DNA of 64,000 bases, from NCBI RefSeq assembly GCF_030867095.1, contig NC_081826.1, forward strand, positions 247,360,251 through 247,424,250, read 5' to 3'. The notes below the pieces were generated by a model. It searched no databases and was not told the DNA's origin. It saw only the letters and a list, made by a program, of their open reading frames with translations. The stretch is from Alligator mississippiensis. Taxonomy: Eukaryota; Chordata; Crocodylia; Alligatoridae. The position numbers and the translations under genes are program-made. Numbering within the stretch: the first letter of the stretch is position 1; each line of letters begins with the position of its first letter. Below, in pieces: positions 55,308-64,000 of the stretch.

Positions 55308-55529
55308 GCACGTGGCTCTCCTCTGCTCTCAAGCTTCTCAACATCCTTCTTGAATTGCGGAGCCCAGAACGGGACGCAGTACTCCAGCTGCAGCCTCACC
55401 AAGGCCGAGTACAGTGGGAGGATGACATCCTGAGTTTTACTTGAGAAGCATCTTAGATTCAAGCCAGGGTTCTGTTTGCTTTACCAGCTGTGACATTGCA
55501 TTGGTGACTCATGTTCATCTTGTGGTCAA

Positions 55530-55859
55530 TCATGACTCCCAAGTCTCTTTCAGCAGTGGTGCTAGCAAGCGTAGCACTGCTGAGCCTATAAGTATGCTGC
55601 GGGGTTTTTTTCCCCCGAGGTGGAGTACCTTGCATTTATCAGTATTGAATGTCATCAGGTTTGTGTCCGCCCACTTATGAAGTTTATCCAAGTCAGCCTG
55701 GATCACTAGCCTGTCCTCAGGTGTGGATGCTATGCCCCAAAGTTTAGTGTCATCCGCAAACATAGCCAGTACGCTTCTGACACCAATGTCCACATCGTTG
55801 ATAAAGACATTGTAGAGAACTGGTCCAAGGACAGAGCCTTGGGGGATGCCACTGGTCAT
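55530..55859 (-). pseudogene. CR1 ORF2 fragment (reverse transcriptase)
   Basis: 109-codon open stretch with 'SGIPQGSVLGPVLYNVFIND', 'MFADDTKLWGIA' (active-site FADD) and 'KCKVLHLGGKK'. It ends by frameshift after 'LLKETWES', where other copies read ERDLGV. Sequence upstream of about 55,915 is not CR1, so fingers and endonuclease are missing. Confidence 0.88.
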
Positions 55860-55920
55860 GGTGTGCTATAATGACTCGTTGCCATCAACCACTACTCTCT
55901 GGATCTGACCCATGGTTATT

Positions 55921-56187
55921 ATGCTGAAACACTATGATAATACAACAAATAACTAGAGGAATTTATGCACTGAAGATCCAAAGTGACCCTGTTACAGCCA
56001 CTACTTGAGTAAGAACCCTTGATAATGCAGGAGCATGAGCATAGCTTAAAAATGTTGAGCCTAAATCCCAACTTTAAACCTAGTTAGCTGCATAAATTAG
56101 GGCTGAAGAAGTTCCTGTTTCTTCTCAGAATTCTTAGCCATGAATTCTAGATACATAAGCCAGAGAGAGACTCTCACCACGTTATAT
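55921..56187. other. Short unique stretch, no gene seen
   Basis: Nothing recognised. Confidence 0.45.
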
Positions 56188-56330
56188 CTAATAGCCCAGT
56201 GTTTAGGGCACTTGTGTGGAAGATGGGAGACTTGTTATCAATCCTGACTCTACCTCATTTGGAGCAGAAACCTAAATTCAGGTTTCCCGCATCACAGGAA
56301 AATGGTGTAGCTCTCAAACTATTGGACATT
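56188..56330 (+). repeat. tRNA-derived SINE fragment
   Basis: 'TAATAGCCCAGTGTTTAGGG' (A-box-like) then, after 'AGATGGGAGAC', 'GTTATCAATCCTGACTCTAC' (B-box-like). A pattern 'TAGCCCAGTGGTTAGGGC...GGGAGACCCGGGTTCAATCCC' is a familiar reptilian tRNA SINE head. A second, weaker head may begin near 56,430. Decayed. Confidence 0.65.
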
Positions 56331-56571
56331 CTGGGGTTTGTATCTTTGTCTTTGTATGAAGGTGGTTCCACTTCAATAAATAATTAAATATTAATGTCCT
56401 TATTGACAGAGAAGAACAAGGAGTGGGGACAATGGCCTAGAAAGTGGGAGACATGTCTTGAAGTCCTTGTTACAAATTGGGCAGTGTTGGGTCATGACTT
56501 GGATGGTTGTATGCATTCTCACTTGCAGAAATATAGAATATTCTAATCCTGGAAGCCTGAGCATCTTAGTG

Positions 56572-57097
56572 GCTGTGTCTACATGTGCTGTTTAAATAGC
56601 AGTAGACTGATTCACTGTGCTTTACAGCATCACGGCTAAAACTATGCTATTAGGCTAATGTACGGTAGTATTAGTCTACTGTGCATTAATCATCATGAAA
56701 AAGTGTGCAATTCCACTAATGTGCAGTAGTTGCTTACCATGTGTTTATTTAGTTTAGTTATTTAGTACTTCCTTTTGCAAGTACTAATTTTAATGCGCAG
56801 TAGGTATTGCACATTAATGAAGATAAGGAGGGGGTTTAAGCACACCTTTCCCTGCTCAAACTTACTGCTAGCTGCTATTGTGGACTACAAATCCCAGAGG
56901 CACCTGGAAGCAGGAAGAGGAAGTAATGAGCAATACTGCAGAGTCCTGCTGCTGTAATTTTGGGCAGCAAATCCCAGAGACCTCAGGGGCAGCTGGAAGA
57001 GGAAGTGAGCACACAGCCAGAGACGCCCTTCTCTAGCACCCCCTGGCTTCTGCCTGAGCCACTGCAGGTAAGTGGCTGCATTTTCTAAAACAAAGGT
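56572..57097. repeat. Probable family A element left half plus GC-rich repeat
   Basis: TGGCTGTGTCTACATGTGCTG at 56,572 is a family A terminus, followed by inverted AGTAGACTGA/TAGTCTACTG words. I cannot find a convincing right terminus before the inverted repeat at 57,098, so the element may be broken or interrupted. Confidence 0.4.
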
Positions 57098-57456
57098 AAA
57101 TGTCTGTTCCAGGCACAGTTGGTGAACTGACACTGGTGGGGCAGTGGAGCGTCCCATGGGAGGAGCAGTGGGGTTTGCAGCTGGCTTGCAGCCAGTTGGG
57201 AGAAGTGGGGTTTGGAGCCTCCCTGCTACCAGTTGGAGTGCCCAGCTGGCTGCAAACCATCCCCATCCCCCACTCTCCTGGCTGGCTGCAAATCCCATCC
57301 TGCTGCCAGCTGTCTGCAGACCTCCGCTCCCTTCTGACTGCAAACCCCACCCCATTGCCGGCTGGCTGCAAATCCCCACCTTTTCCCCTAATTCCCATGG
57401 GACAATCCACTGCCTCACGCATCTCTGTTTACCAGCTGTGCCTGGTGTGTTCATTT
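57098..57456. repeat. Large inverted repeat (64-bp arms, 231-bp loop)
   Basis: Arm 57,098-57,161 (AAATGTCTGTTCCAGGCACA ... GTCCCATGGGA) pairs with 57,393-57,456 (TCCCATGGGACAATCCACTG ... GTGTGTTCATTT) at roughly 75-80% by eye. The loop is made of CTGGCTGCAAA(T/C)CCC words, partly inverted as well. Open frames on both strands here reflect these repeats. Confidence 0.75.
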
Positions 57457-57477
57457 CTGTTTCAAGTTAATCTGCAG

Positions 57478-57541
57478 TTTAGACTAACCTGCAAAGACTG
57501 TATTGATTCAGTCTCAGGCTTTTTGACTGTCTGTACCTAGC
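57478..57541 (+). repeat. Family B element, right-end fragment
   Basis: 'GTATTGATTCAGTCTCAGGC' then 'TTTTTGACTGTCTGTACCTAGCC' matches the right end of the 30,459 element ('GATTGATTTTGCCTCAGAC', 'TTTTTGAATGTCTATTTCTAACC'). Confidence 0.6.
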
Positions 57542-60500
57542 CAAAAAGAAGTTGAAGCATCTGTGATCTTTAGGCACCTCTACAGTCAGGGGTGTGTATG
57601 TGTCAGAATCACAATTTTGAATGCAAATAGAAATTACATGACTTCAGTGTGTCTGCTTAGGTCATCACATGGAGGCTCTTCTTTTTTACAGGTAAACTGC
57701 ATTTTTAACTCAGGACATACATGTTCTTTTGCCCTCTGAACATGAGTTCAATTTATGGTTTACCTTGTCAAACTATAAATGTATTTGGTTTGATCTTGGA
57801 TCATGAAGTCTGAAAACTATCACATAGCTTGGCATGCTAGTAACATCTTTGTAAAAGAGGTTTATGCCCAGAATAATATGTTGCCAGTCATGTAAAATCT
57901 GCCTAATAGTATTTTCGGAAGAAATTTGCTTTTGGGCCTTCATCATGTTTGATTTATGCCAGGCCAGAGTAGTAATACTTTCTTAACCACTAAAATTCCC
58001 TCCTTTCTTGTGGTAGCAGTACCATATCTGATAAAAACATAAGACAAAACCACTGTTGCCATATGGAGAAGAACAAGATTAGAAAGGAAAGAAATACACA
58101 ATTAAGAGTAGTAAGACATAAAAGGCCAACCTGAGTTAAACATAAATATAGAATACAAAAATATAGGTAACATTTGCTGCGTCTTAACTGTTGACTTTAT
58201 ATAATAACTGTCATACAAATATTTAGATACTCTTATTTAGCATGCTCTGTCAGTTGCACTCACTTCTCTGATAATTAGCTGATCAGATGGAAGTCAGCAG
58301 TATTGTTGTTAAATGAGTTGGATCCACAAATATTCTGAGCTGTAAAGTTTGTCATTCAAAACAGGAAGGGAAAAAAAATGATGGTGACACTTCAAGGGAG
58401 AAATGGGAGAACAGACCTGCAAGACTTTTAGCACCCTTTCAAGCATTTTAATCTTTGTTAAATGTATCCTTGATGCATATCAATACACACAATGGAAAAA
58501 ATTACACTGGTCTAAACTGACTTGCACCAGTGAAGGAGAGAGAAATCTCCTTATATTGCAGCAAAGGATATTTTACTACACCAGAACAGGTGGGCTGAAA
58601 ACTTGGCTTTACCCCTATGCCCCAAGACACTGAAGCACAGTTGGATCTGGGTGGTAGTATAATTCATTGTTGTATGTGCTGAAGGCAAACTATGCCTTCT
58701 GGAGCATTGGGGAGTCAGAGAGGAAAATGTGTCTAAAGGGTTATGTCATCTGCACAAAGCTTCTTCCTAGAGCTACTCCTCATTCAGGGCTGTGACTAAA
58801 GGCACAATCTAGCTCTATGACTTCATTTTCTGTTCTTTCTAAGTAATGTTCTCATATCTCCCACCTCTGTGATATAATAACAAAATTATGGTGGTGTTTA
58901 CAGAGGGAACTCATATAACATCTTGGGAGGAAAAGTTGAAAGCTGCCCAGTGCCAAGTGCTTAGAAGTAGTGAATCAGCAGGAGGGCGGGACTGCTGTAA
59001 AGAGCTTGCCAGGCTGTTTCAGCTATGTAAAATCAGAAAGCTTGTCAGGTTGTTGAACAACAAAGCAGTTTTCACAAATCCTCATACCATCTTGCAATTT
59101 ACAAATCCAATCAGAATATAAAACATCTGAAGTAATACAACGTGACCAGTTGATGTGAAATAACTGCTTTATTTATTACTTTGTTTTAAATGTAAAATTG
59201 GCAATTAGTCATTCTGTTTTACAGAAATCTATACACTGATGTAAAGGTAAATCTAATACCATGTCTTTTTTAATATGTATTCATTATTACAGAGCTGGCT
59301 TCTTTCTAAACTTACTTGGTCTGGTAGCTGTGCTTAAATTATTCAGTTCCTTACTGTGCAGCCGTGATAAATGTTTCAGTGAATATGTAAGTCTCAGCAG
59401 TTTGTTGTCCTTTCTGGTAAACTGATAGTCTTGGTCACTTGAGGGTTGAGATGTCAAAGAGTGAGACAAATTTAATAGAGAGCGTTCCTTATGCAGTACT
59501 TTGGTCACTCACGGGGATATGTGAAATGAATAAAAATAAAACACTCAGTAAAATTTTCCACATATAACCATGTGGGATTTCCTTTATTTTATTATAGAAA
59601 TGACTGGGTGTATTTTAGAATCTGAACTGGCTAGTAATATTTGAAGTGTAAATATTATTTTAGAAAAAATATTATTCTTACTGTTGGTGCTATTTTGATG
59701 TAGAAAATGCATCTAAATATAACCATAGATGTATGGAGTGCTTGTGCATATTGTAATCTATGTAATTTATGTAACCTTGCCATTTATATTCTATTTAATT
59801 TAGGTATAATTTGTTTTCTTGGTTATTTAATTACTGTTTAGCTATTGAGTGCTAAACCTGAATAGCCTCATGCATGTCTTTCTATACATCATGTGGAAGT
59901 CATGTCTGTGTGGAAGGATTCTCTACAACCATGATACTAGAAAATGTTTTTAAAAGAACAGCAGAGATTTGTCATATACTTCCCTAACTCTGGGAGCTGG
60001 AACTTTCAGAAGAATAACAAATATTTTGAGATTTGCATCTTAAAAACAAATTCACAAGAATTGGCAACAGCCTAAAGTTTTGTGTAAATTTTGCATTGGT
60101 CTTGTGCTGATTCTTTGCAGGGCTGGGTACGTCTAATTTATCCAGGCTATTTTGAAGTCAAAATTTTACTTTTGTTAGAGAACCTTCTCCCTTGGGTGGA
60201 TGGGTGAGAAGAGTTGCTGGTGGATAATGAGAAGAAGTTTACTAGGTCTCAGTTCCCAATGGGAGTACTAATGTTACTACCACTATGCTTAAGAGCAACT
60301 ATCTGCAGCATTAGGAACAAAGACCAGCTTATACAGGCTTTCTGAGGAGCATTAAAACAAATCAATTAAAGGTCAGATCTGTGTGGACATCATGGGGTGC
60401 TTCATGATGGGGTGTGGGAACAACCAGGGTCTCAGGTGTCCTTGTCTGGGGCTCATGTAGGGGACACAGATGCCTCCCTTTCCCCAGATGCCTGCCTATG

Positions 60501-60689
60501 GCTGACAGATGCCTGGAGGCAGAAGGTGAGGCTAGGGAGAGGAGCTCTGCTAGCTCAGCTCAGGGCGAGGAGGGCCCACTTGACTGAAGCAGCCATGCTT
60601 GGGCTGAGTGCTAGTGTACCTCCCTGCAAGGGGGAGGTAGCGTGGTGCTGCAAAGGAGACTGGGATCTAAGTTCAATCAATAGGGGATC
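57542..60689. other. Presumed intronic sequence, no exon seen
   Basis: AT-rich; open frames are below 105 codons. A GC-rich 100-codon frame at 60,397-60,705 has no recognised domain. Confidence 0.45.
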
Positions 60690-60837
60690 TGATATAGAAG
60701 TTTGATGCACCAGTCTAACCTAAATTGATGAGATTTGAGTGAACATCTATCTTAAACCTGGTTCTGCCATTTTTAGATCAGTCTGTGTGCGCTAAACTTC
60801 TGTACGGTTATAGGTTTAGATCAATTTCTGATCACTT
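60690..60837 (-). repeat. Family B element fragment, inverted
   Basis: On the minus strand the order 'TAAGTGATCAGAAATTGATC', 'GTACAGAAGTTTAGCGCACA', 'CAGACTGATCTAAAAATGGC' matches the interior of the 30,459 element. It directly abuts the family C element on its right. Confidence 0.6.
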
Positions 60838-61646
60838 AGGTTAAGTACACATGTTCAAAAAGCCCCTGGCAGAAGCACTCTATCATACTTTACTTAAAGA
60901 GCTATAAATTGGAGTGGGAGTGAACCCAACAGAGGTGTGCTGTTTGGTGCAGGGGTGGGGGGAGAGGACTCAGAGCCTGCCTTTATTGGCCAACATTGGG
61001 AGGTGCTCTCATATGCCTCCCAGGGGGCTTCTGAGTGAGCCCCTCTACCTAGCCCCACCCCCCACCAGCTGGCTGCTTTCAGCACTGGTGGTTATGGGGT
61101 AAAAGGGGGAGGAAGAGAGTTCCACCCCCCCCTCCCAAGAACTGCTCTAATTTAAGTGCCCTCCCACCCCCAGAACACATTTAAAAACACCCTTAGTGTG
61201 CCTCTACATGTGCAGAGAGGCTGCTCCAATGTGCTGTAATTAAAGCGCGTCAGAGGAGACTTGATTAATTGAGTCTGCTGGAGCATGGTAATTACTGTGC
61301 TTCAGAAGCCTCCAGCATCACATGTATCACTGTTCCTGTGCTGAAAAATGTCAGTTGGGGCACTTTTATTAAAGTTAATCCAACAAGCTTTAGTTAAGTG
61401 CTCTGACCGCCATTTTGCAGCATGGGGATGCTGATTCTCTGGGTGCTTTAATTAGAGTGGTTTTTGGAGCTGCTCTAATTATGGTGGCCCTACCCCCCTG
61501 CTCCTGGAGCACATCTATGAACACTCTTAGTTTGGGATCCATTTTGAAAGTGCTTTGTGTTCCGTGACTATTTGTTCTGTTATGGCTGTAAAGGGCTTTC
61601 TGCACATTTAATGCATGCTAAGTGTAACTTCTGTACCTAGCCTTGG
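60838..61646. mobile_element. Inverted-repeat DNA element, family C short copy (0.8 kb)
   Basis: The left end is AGGTTAAGTACACATGTTCA; the right end on the other strand is GGCTAGGTACAGAAGTTACA. Left 300 bp and right 120 bp match the 1.4-kb copy at 41,308-42,684. The middle differs and contains a family A-like CCTCTACATGTGCAG terminus at 61,202, suggesting a nested element or internal replacement. Confidence 0.6.
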
Positions 61647-62436
61647 ACTGGTTTAAAGTTTAATGTCTGTATTTAGCTCATGTCACAATGAATTGTTATT
61701 TATACAAAGCAGAACAGTTCCAGCAGGTAAGATTGTGAGTTGGAATCAATCAGAGATTTGAACTGAAGACTCCCTGGTGAGTGTACTGACCACCAGACTG
61801 TGGGCTATTCTGGAGCCAGCAAGTGTCTCTCTGACCTCAGATTGCATCCTAAATTGAGAAATCTTTTCTGGCAAAACAGGTGTGTATAGTCCCATGAAGT
61901 TATTTTTAAACCATCAACAACTGGACAAAAAACAGTATTTTGGGAAAAATTCCCACAAACTCTGCTGTGCACTAAGACAGTTCTGCTGATAGAAGATGTG
62001 TGAGGGTGCTTAACCTGAACAAGCTGGTACAAAAGATAGGTTTGGTGACCAGAAGATCCACAGTTAGTATACATAAATCATACTTTCTAAGTTCAAATTG
62101 GTTCCAGTGCTGCACTGCATACAGTGTAGGAGGGCTAGGGATAAACAGTGTAAATTTCTTTTTTTAAACCAATGCAGACCTCCTGTGTTACTCCAAACCA
62201 GAGAAAGTATTCTGTGCGTTTGTGTGGGGAGGTGGGGGAGGGTTGAATCCAGGTAGGGGTGAACTTGCACAGTTGTATTCCCTTACAACTGTGTAGTGCA
62301 CACACAGTGGATACTCTGAGAGCTCTGTCCAAGGCACTAGTCTCTGCTACAGGTTGCATCATCTCACACACCAGCAAGCTATCTGCTGTACTTCCATTTT
62401 TCAAAATCTTAGATCCACTCCTGAGTATGTATGTAT
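61647..62436. other. Presumed intronic sequence with SINE fragment
   Basis: No exon seen. A tRNA-SINE-like head lies on the minus strand at 61,735-61,815. Confidence 0.45.
61735..61815 (-). repeat. tRNA-derived SINE fragment, minus strand
   Basis: The minus strand reads 'AGAATAGCCCACAGTCTGGT' 'GGTCAGTACACTCACC' (A-box side) and then 'AGTCTTCAGTTCAAATCTCT' (B-box GTTCAAATC). Layout and spacing match the heads at 32,466 and 56,188. Confidence 0.6.
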
Positions 62437-62438
62437 TA

Positions 62439-63111
62439 CTGTATTTCATGGTGTATAAATTGAGGTTTGAAGCCCAATTTTTAACAGTTAAAATTCAACC
62501 TCGATTTTTACACCATATTACCATCTCCTGTGAGCAGCACCAGGCTCAGCTGGTGTGGCCCAGGCAGTGGGGCTGCATCAGCTGAGCACTGAGCCCGGCA
62601 CTGTTCACAGGGGATGGGGCCAGGGCCGGGCTTGGCTCAGCTGGCCTGTGAGCGGTACTGCCTGGGCCATGCCAGCTAAGCGCCAAGCCCAGTACGGCTT
62701 TCAGAGGATGGAGCCATGTCAGCCGAGCACTGAACCCATCCCCGTCTCCTGTGAGTGGCGCCAGGTTCGGCACTTGGCTGGTGTGGCCCAAACCCCTGTG
62801 AGTGGCACTGGGCTTGCAGGGGATGAGGCCATGCCAGCCAAGCTCTGAGCCTGGCCCTGACTGCTGTAAGTGGCACTGCCTAACACCAAGCCCAGAGGTG
62901 CTCAGCAATGCCACTCATAGTGGACGGGGCTGAGCTCAGTGCTCTGCTGGTGTGGCCCAGGCAGTGCTGCTTGCATGGGATGGGGCTGTGCCAGCCGAAC
63001 ACCAAACCTGGACCCACCTTATACACTGTGCTTATGAAAATCCTAACTTTTTGCATAGGAAAGCCAGCATCAACCTATACATTGTGTTAATCTATACACC
63101 ATGAAATATGG
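62439..63111. mobile_element. Inverted-repeat DNA element with TA target duplication, GC-rich core
   Basis: The left end is CTGTATTTCATGGTGTATAA; the right end on the other strand is CCATATTTCATGGTGTATAG, giving 17 of 20 identical. TA flanks both sides (62,437-62,438 and 63,112-63,113), as in Tc1/mariner-type insertions. AT-rich ends enclose a GC-rich core (62,525-63,020) of degenerate tandem words such as GTGTGGCCCAGGCAGT, CAGCTGAGCACTGAGCCCGG and GTGAGTGGC. The several open frames in the core are repeat artefacts. No transposase. Confidence 0.7.
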
Positions 63112-63113
63112 TA

Positions 63114-64000
63114 AATGCCTTGTTTTTCAGCCAAATAAGCCGCAGCTTCTTCATAATGCTTCACAACACAGTGTATGACACTTAAAGGAATGGATGGTTT
63201 GTGGTCCCCCCAGTACTTCTGTCTGAAGACTGTTTCAGTATTTCTCTCTTCTGATGGTTAGAAGCTTTCTAATTTCCTAGCTGAATTTATTCACAGCCAG
63301 TTTTATACCAGTTTGTTTTTCTGTCAACATTGTCCTTCAACTTAAAGAGCGCTTATCTCTCTCTCTAGTTTTTCTCTCAACCCTATCCCTTTATATAGAA
63401 AACAGTTCTGTTTTTTTCTCAGCATTTGTTTAGCTAAGCTACAAGAGACACGCTCCGTTAGTTAGTTTCCTTTCCATTCTTCTGACCACCTTTGTCATCC
63501 TCTGCACCAGTTTTGAAATTCATTTTCCTTGAACATGAGTCACCAGAATTGTGCACCATATGCCAGAGGAGGTCTCACAAGGAGATACTTTTCTCACTCT
63601 ACTAGAATATTTCACCCTTTATATTTTGGGATAATATTCACTCTTTTTTTCTTGGTGATATCACGTTAGTGGCTCATTTCATCCTGTGATTGATTAATAA
63701 AATGTGAAAAACATGTCTTTCTCTTCCCTTATTGCTTCCAAGTAACATGTATTAGTAGAAGCTCTTGTTAATCCTTAAATCCATGACTTTATACTGTTAG
63801 ATTTCACATCATTCCTATTAATTCAATTTTCTAATCCTTCCTCTGTATTGATGAAGCCCCCTCTTTTTGTGTTATCAGCACCTTTCATTAGTGCACTCTA
63901 TTTTTTTTTGCCAACATTGCTAATGAAAATATTAATCAGTTCCAAAACTAATTCTTGAAGAGTTAATAATATCACTGATAATTTCCTTTCAACACAACCC
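63114..64000. other. Presumed intronic sequence, no exon seen
   Basis: AT- and T-rich. 'GTCACCAGAATTGTGCACCAT' and 'GAGGTCTCACAAGGAG' at about 63,538-63,585 could be a scrap of a CR1-like element (compare TGGACGCAGTACTCCAG-type text), but this is too weak to call. Confidence 0.4.

Larger units (their letters stand above)
54869..55920 (-). mobile_element. CR1 LINE, 5'-truncated, minus strand
   Basis: The 3' end is at the left (TTCATAGATATCATAGATG, TTAGGGCTGGAAGGGACC). ORF2-derived sequence runs in reverse to about 55,915 ('CCACTACTCTCTGGATCTGACC'). Several frameshifts separate its coding blocks. Confidence 0.92.

Noticed and set aside
56885..57454. 189-codon minus-strand and 146-codon plus-strand frames
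   Set aside because: They lie on an inverted repeat made of CTGGCTGCAAA units, and both strands read as repeats of the same words, so this is not coding.
62546..62914. Open frames on both strands in the GC-rich core of the TA-flanked element
   Set aside because: Degenerate tandem repeats keep all phases open; no domain seen.
1..64000. CRISPR arrays, operons, phage or plasmid modules
   Set aside because: Repeats are LINE, SINE, LTR and inverted-repeat DNA elements of vertebrate type. No spacer-repeat array or prokaryotic gene organisation is present.

Overview
This window looks like non-coding, repeat-rich DNA from a non-avian sauropsid, most likely a crocodilian or possibly a turtle. The support is six decayed CR1 LINE copies with the typical reptilian 3' end (imperfect 'ATTCATAGAT' tandems), a 5S rRNA-like SINE remnant, tRNA-like SINE remnants, many terminal-inverted-repeat DNA elements whose ends carry 'CATCTACATGTG'-type sequence, a PIF/Harbinger transposase relic, and one well-preserved endogenous-retrovirus-like insertion. 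There are no bacterial operons, CRISPR arrays or dense coding. Nearly all open reading frames are short and lie in GC-rich repeats.

Layout. Bases 1-24.9 kb are apparently intergenic: a GC-rich block and an AT microsatellite (0.5-1.4 kb), a small inverted-repeat element with a perfect 19-bp hairpin (3.1 kb), a minisatellite repeat (5.9 kb), a Harbinger-like element with eroded DDE transposase (6.4-8.6 kb), two CR1 copies lying 5' end to 5' end (14.9-17.1 kb), a 5S-SINE remnant (18.3 kb), and further small inverted-repeat elements (20.6 and 23.5 kb). From about 24.9 to 26.9 kb lies a strong CpG island. Inside it is the only convincing host-gene segment: a probable first coding exon (25,583-25,649, + strand) that encodes a signal peptide and ends in a phase-1 splice donor, with a 26-codon upstream ORF in the presumed 5' UTR. 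I cannot name the gene. If the call is right, the rest of the window is its first intron, at least 38 kb long, because I see no convincing second exon.

The downstream 26-64 kb holds more CR1 pieces (32.7, 38.5 and 54.9 kb), several families of inverted-repeat elements with related ends (30.5, 41.3, 47.0, 52.3, 54.1, 57.1, 60.7 and 62.4 kb), a 162-bp palindrome (44.9 kb), and the most interesting object, a 3.18-kb LTR element at 48,684-51,866. The element has 533-bp LTRs (about 96% identical by eye), an exact 5-bp target duplication, a primer-binding site resembling the complement of tRNA-Ser, a polypurine tract, a 286-codon open gag-like frame followed by same-frame decayed sequence, and a short membrane-segment ORF next to the 3' LTR. 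It has no recognisable pol. It looks like a fairly young, non-autonomous ERV-type insertion.

All calls come from reading the sequence alone. Family names rest on remembered motifs, not on searches, and repeat boundaries are approximate unless a terminal repeat or target duplication is stated.
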